Assembly (NCBI GenBank): GCA_001438335.1
Contig: LIBV01000045.1
Coordinates: 1-7,763, forward strand
Direction of reading: 5' to 3'
Source of the DNA: Pelagibacteraceae bacterium BACL5 MAG-120820-bin39
Lineage (GTDB): Bacteria; Pseudomonadota; Alphaproteobacteria; Pelagibacterales; Pelagibacteraceae
Length of the DNA: 7,763 bases
The position numbers were made by a program, and so were the translations under genes. Position 1 is the stretch's first letter, and the number at the start of each line of letters is the position of its first letter. The notes under the pieces are model-generated. The model saw only the letters and a program-made list of their open reading frames with translations. It ran no database searches and had not been told where the DNA came from. Shown piece by piece: positions 5,165 to 7,763 of the stretch.

Positions 5165-7023
5165 TGGGTAACCACAAAACACATTACGAGGATTGCGATA
5201 TTTTAGTTGTTGGTGGTGGTATGGCTGGTACTGGTGCTACATTTGAAGCTAGACATTGGGGTAGAGACATGAAGATCATTTGTGTCGAGAAAGCAAACAT
5301 TGATAGAAGTGGAGCAGTTGCTCAAGGTCTTTATGCAATCAATTGTTACATGGGAATGCAATGGGGAGAAAACCAACCAGAAGACCATGTTCGATATGCA
5401 AGAAATGACTTAATGGGTATGGTGCGAGAAGATTTAGGTTATGACATGGCTCGTCATGTAGACTCAACTGTTCATATGTTTGATGAATGGGGACTACCTA
5501 TGATGAAAAATGAAAAAACAGGTAGATACTTAAGAGAAGGTAAATGGCAGATCATGATTCATGGAGAAAGCTACAAACCTATCGTTGCTGAAGCTGCTAA
5601 AAAATCAGCTGATAAAATTTATAATAGAATAATGATTACTCATTTATTAATGGATGAGGCTCAAGATAATAGAATTGGTGGAGCTGTTGGCTTTAATATG
5701 AGAACAGGAGATTTTCATGTATTTAGAGCAAAAGCAGTAATAGTGGCTGCTGGTGGAGCGTCACATATATTTAAACCTAGATCGGTTGGAGAAGGAATGG
5801 GTAGAACTTGGTATGCTCCTTGGAGTAACGGTTCTGCTTACGCTCTTCCGATTGCGGCGGGTGCAAAAATGACACAAATGGAAAATAGAATTGTCCTTTG
5901 TAGATTTAAAGATGGTTATGGTCCAGTTGGTGCATATTTCTTACATTTAAAAACTTATACACAAAATGCGAATGGCGAAAATTATGAGAAGAAATGGTAT
6001 GAACAAACTAAAGAGTTAGTTGGTGAATATATAGATCATCATCCAACTCCAACTTGTTTAAGAAATCATGCATTTATCCAAGAAGTGGCTGCAGGGGGTG
6101 GACCAATTCATATGGTAACTACCGAAGCATTTCAAGACCCACACTTAGAAACTGTTGGATGGGAAAACTTTTTAGGTATGACAGTTGGTCAGGCTGTCGT
6201 TTGGGCATCTCAAAATATTGATCCAAAATATACTAATCCTGAATTAACAACTTCAGAGCCTTATGTTATGGGTTCTCACGCGACATGCTCAGGTGCCTGG
6301 GTTAGTGGACCTGAAGACTTATCTCCACCAGAATATTTCTGGGGTTATAATAGAATGTTAACTATTGATGGTCTTTTTGGTGCAGGTGATACAGTTGGTG
6401 GAAGTGCTCATAAATTTTCATCAGGTTCATTTACTGAAGGTCGTTTAGCTGCAAAAGCTGCGGTAAAATACATTGAAGATAAAAAAGCAGACGGCATTAA
6501 AGTTTCTGACAAACAATGTGAAGATTTCAAGAAAGCTGTATACAAACCTCTTGAAAATTACACAATCGGTAGAAATGAAATTACGGGTGGAACAGTTTCA
6601 CCAAGTTATATTTCACCAATTCAAGGGCTTCAAAGGCTTCAAAAAATCATGGATGAATATGTTGGAGGAATTACATCTAACTATATGACTAATGGCAATA
6701 TGTTAAAAAGAGGACTTGAGCTTCTTGATTGGTTACAAGAAGACTTAGAAAATATTGGTGCCGAAGATTATCATCAACTTATGAGAGCTTGGGAACTTAA
6801 GCATAGAGCTTTAACGTCTCAATGTGTAACAGAACATACATTATTTAGAGAAGAAACTCGTTGGCCTGGATATTATTACAGAGGGGATCATATGAAATTA
6901 GATGATGAAAATTGGCATTGTCTGACAGTTTCTAGAAGAGATCCTCAAACAGGGAAGTTTACTCTAGAAAAAGTGCCGGTTTATCACATTGTTGATGAAA
7001 ACGAGAAGAAAAAAGCTTCTTAG
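5164..7023 (+). CDS. aprA: adenylylsulfate reductase alpha subunit (FAD)
   Basis: AprA interconverts adenosine 5'-phosphosulfate with sulfite and AMP at an FAD; the fold belongs to the fumarate reductase/succinate dehydrogenase flavoprotein family. The N-terminal dinucleotide-binding motif is VGGGMAGTGA (16-25), followed by DRSGAVAQGLYAIN (47-60). A second FAD segment is GLFGAGDTVGG (403-413), with AHKFSSGSFTEGR at 415-427. Likely substrate-site residues, by comparison with the Archaeoglobus enzyme, include Asn60, an arginine in LCRFKDGYGPVGA (245-257) and His372 in GSHATCSGAW; the exact correspondences are inferred. Length is 619 residues, slightly short of the 640-660 of sulfate reducers but complete. 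Pairing with aprM, and no sign of qmo or dsr genes, suggests the sulfite-oxidising direction. SAR11 genomes are known to carry such aprBA genes without a full sulfate-reduction set. Lysine content is ordinary (I count 38), unlike the pab genes. Confidence 0.97.
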   Translation: MGNHKTHYEDCDILVVGGGMAGTGATFEARHWGRDMKIICVEKANIDRSGAVAQGLYAINCYMGMQWGENQPEDHVRYARNDLMGMVREDLGYDMARHVDSTVHMFDEWGLPMMKNEKTGRYLREGKWQIMIHGESYKPIVAEAAKKSADKIYNRIMITHLLMDEAQDNRIGGAVGFNMRTGDFHVFRAKAVIVAAGGASHIFKPRSVGEGMGRTWYAPWSNGSAYALPIAAGAKMTQMENRIVLCRFKDGYGPVGAYFLHLKTYTQNANGENYEKKWYEQTKELVGEYIDHHPTPTCLRNHAFIQEVAAGGGPIHMVTTEAFQDPHLETVGWENFLGMTVGQAVVWASQNIDPKYTNPELTTSEPYVMGSHATCSGAWVSGPEDLSPPEYFWGYNRMLTIDGLFGAGDTVGGSAHKFSSGSFTEGRLAAKAAVKYIEDKKADGIKVSDKQCEDFKKAVYKPLENYTIGRNEITGGTVSPSYISPIQGLQRLQKIMDEYVGGITSNYMTNGNMLKRGLELLDWLQEDLENIGAEDYHQLMRAWELKHRALTSQCVTEHTLFREETRWPGYYYRGDHMKLDDENWHCLTVSRRDPQTGKFTLEKVPVYHIVDENEKKKAS

Positions 7024-7041
7024 ACCTTAACTAGAATATTT

Positions 7042-7392
7042 ATGGATCTTTTATCAAAGTCAGACGAAGAGATTTTTTTAATCGCAAAACCTATTTGGGA
7101 TAATTTAGTAAGATCTTCTAATATTAAAGATTATGGTGGATTTACTAAAGATTTTTCTACGCAAATGCTTTTTGGAGCTAATGAAGTTGAGCTAGGTAAG
7201 CAATGGGCCAATAATAAGATTATAACCAACCTTAAAGAAACCTTTGATCCATTTGGTTGCTTAAGACGAGGAGAACACATTACGGTCTTAATTAAACAAA
7301 CTAACAAAGAGATCCCAGGTGAATTTCTTGGAAGGCTAGTCCTTGGTGTTGAGGACGATGAGATTAAAGTTTTTGGGGCAACAATTTATTAA
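7042..7392 (+). CDS. uncharacterised 116-residue protein downstream of aprA
   Basis: I do not recognise this family. It starts at ATG 7042, 18 bases after the aprA stop, with no clear Shine-Dalgarno sequence. The protein is soluble: there is no signal peptide or membrane helix. It opens with an acidic, helix-prone segment (SKSDEEIFLIAKPIWDNLVR, 5-24), then a mixed middle containing FGANEVELGKQW (44-55). It ends in a strand-rich C-terminal half with CLRRGEHITVLIKQTN (73-88), IPGEFLGRLVLGVEDDEI (91-108) and FGATIY at the end. Single cysteine Cys73 sits beside two arginines. The layout of helices followed by curved strands could suit a small alpha+beta fold of the NTF2/SnoaL type, but that is only a guess. 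Position directly after aprA, on the same strand, suggests a role with AprMBA, such as assembly, regulation or AMP/APS handling. Codon usage looks like the apr genes, so it is likely real. Confidence 0.8.
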   Translation: MDLLSKSDEEIFLIAKPIWDNLVRSSNIKDYGGFTKDFSTQMLFGANEVELGKQWANNKIITNLKETFDPFGCLRRGEHITVLIKQTNKEIPGEFLGRLVLGVEDDEIKVFGATIY

Positions 7393-7412
7393 ATTTAGAT
7401 TTGACAAATTAT

Positions 7413-7438
7413 TTTCTGGTGTTATTCAGCATCAGAAA
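7413..7438 (+). terminator. hairpin between the 116-residue gene and the small membrane protein gene
   Basis: TTTCTGGTG (7413-7421) pairs with CATCAGAAA (7430-7438) in a nine-base-pair stem with one G-U pair and an eight-base loop. A T5 run follows at 7443-7447, four bases after the stem. This could be an intrinsic terminator for the apr transcript or an attenuator. The right arm ends on the A of the ATG of the next small gene, so it could instead hide that start from ribosomes. Confidence 0.5.
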
Positions 7439-7572
7439 TGTCTTTTTCAAATTTAAAAATATTCAGTAAAATTTCATATTTAAAGACAAATATAATTAAA
7501 GCAGGAATTTTTCTTGGTTTAACAGCCTACTGGTCAGTAATATTAGTTGGAACTTTTATAACTTTTAGTTAA
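7438..7572 (+). CDS. 44-residue single-helix membrane protein
   Basis: ATG 7438 opens a 44-codon frame ending at TAA 7570-7572. The product has a basic, amphipathic N-terminus (Lys7, Lys11, Lys16, Lys21) followed by one hydrophobic helix, GIFLGLTAYWSVILVGTFI (23-41), and a short polar end. The positive-inside rule places the N-terminus in the cytoplasm. It is too short to be predicted by length alone. Support comes from the charge and helix layout, the coding-like third positions, and the tight fit between its neighbours (28 bases before the TauE/SafE gene). I do not recognise the family by name. A small subunit or stabiliser of the transporter, or of AprM, is plausible inference. No other start codon would preserve the helix with its basic leader. 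Confidence 0.6.
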   Translation: MSFSNLKIFSKISYLKTNIIKAGIFLGLTAYWSVILVGTFITFS

Positions 7573-7600
7573 TAATTTTAATTAATTTTAAATATAAAAT

Positions 7601-7763
7601 ATGGAAGTCTTTTTACCTATTGCACAGGTACCTATTAACGTTTTAGAAATTCTTTTATTAAGTGGTGTTGTAGGAATACTCTCAGGACTTTTTGGAGTAG
7701 GTGGTGGATTTTTGATGACTCCTTTTTTAATTTTTTTAGGAGTACCCCCAACTTATGCTGTTG
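7601..7763 (+). CDS. TauE/SafE (TSUP) family membrane transporter, 3'-truncated by window edge
   Basis: The first 54 codons of a membrane protein are visible before the window ends. The segment ILLLSGVVGILSGLFGVGGG (17-36) with FLMTPFLIFLGVPP (37-50) is the N-terminal repeat signature of the TauE/SafE family: a first helix, the glycine-rich GLFGVGGGF turn, and a second helix. Members of this family export sulfite, sulfoacetate or other organosulfur anions, or import sulfur compounds; full proteins usually have seven to nine helices. Placed after aprMBA, sulfite is the most likely substrate, either exported as overflow or moved toward AprBA. That is inferred from context. The ATG at 7601 follows 28 bases made only of A and T and has no visible Shine-Dalgarno sequence. 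Confidence 0.9.
   Translation, partial: MEVFLPIAQVPINVLEILLLSGVVGILSGLFGVGGGFLMTPFLIFLGVPPTYAV

Noticed and set aside
5203..5388. 61-codon open frame on the minus strand inside aprA
   Set aside because: It is antisense to the conserved FAD-binding region of aprA, has Ser/Thr-rich low-information sequence and no recognisable motif or start signal.
6473..6688. 71-codon open frame in another + strand frame inside aprA
   Set aside because: It lies wholly within conserved aprA coding sequence, its product has no recognisable features, and it has no start signal of its own.
7401..7428. TTGACA (7401) with TG-n-TATTCA 16 bases on as a promoter for the small membrane protein gene
   Set aside because: The -10 matches only three of six positions, overlaps the hairpin, and would leave almost no leader before the ATG at 7438; likely chance in A+T-rich DNA.
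1..7763. Insertion sequence, prophage, CRISPR array, tRNA or rRNA
   Set aside because: No transposase or integrase motifs, terminal inverted repeats, spaced direct repeats, cloverleaf-like segments or conserved rRNA stretches were seen on either strand.

Overview
The window is a strongly A+T-rich, gene-dense stretch in which every supported gene lies on the + strand. Genes abut, overlap by 1 to 38 bases, or are separated by gaps of under 100 bases. Base composition, compact layout and the presence of an aprM-aprB-aprA cluster with no nearby qmo, dsr or sat genes best fit a streamlined marine alphaproteobacterium of the SAR11 / Pelagibacterales type. That placement is inferred from gene content and style; there is no rRNA here to confirm it.

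Positions 1-912 hold the C-terminal three quarters of a 12-helix MFS transporter. Its reading frame is broken by three one-base losses, all in homopolymer runs within 48 bases (497-544); together they restore the original frame. Positions 914-3762 form a tight run: a chorismate-utilising synthase large subunit (pabB-like), its glutamine amidotransferase (pabA), a class IV aminotransferase-fold lyase (pabC-like) and a HIT-family hydrolase. The first three would turn chorismate and glutamine into p-aminobenzoate for folate. However, the large subunit carries some active-site residues more typical of anthranilate synthase.

After a 98-base gap that may hold a promoter, positions 3861-7023 encode AprM (membrane anchor), AprB (two [4Fe-4S] clusters) and AprA (FAD subunit) of adenylylsulfate reductase, probably running in the sulfite-oxidising direction. 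An unrecognised 116-residue protein follows. Next come a hairpin at 7413-7438, a 44-residue single-helix membrane protein that is easy to miss, and the start of a TauE/SafE-family transporter that runs off the window. From aprM to the transporter this looks like one sulfite-handling module: oxidation by AprMBA plus possible export by the TauE/SafE protein, with two small accessory proteins of unknown role.

I saw no tRNA, rRNA, CRISPR array, insertion sequence or prophage feature. The most useful leads are the unknown 116-residue and 44-residue proteins in the sulfur module, the mixed signature of the PabB-like enzyme, the hairpin at a start codon, and the triple homopolymer frameshift.
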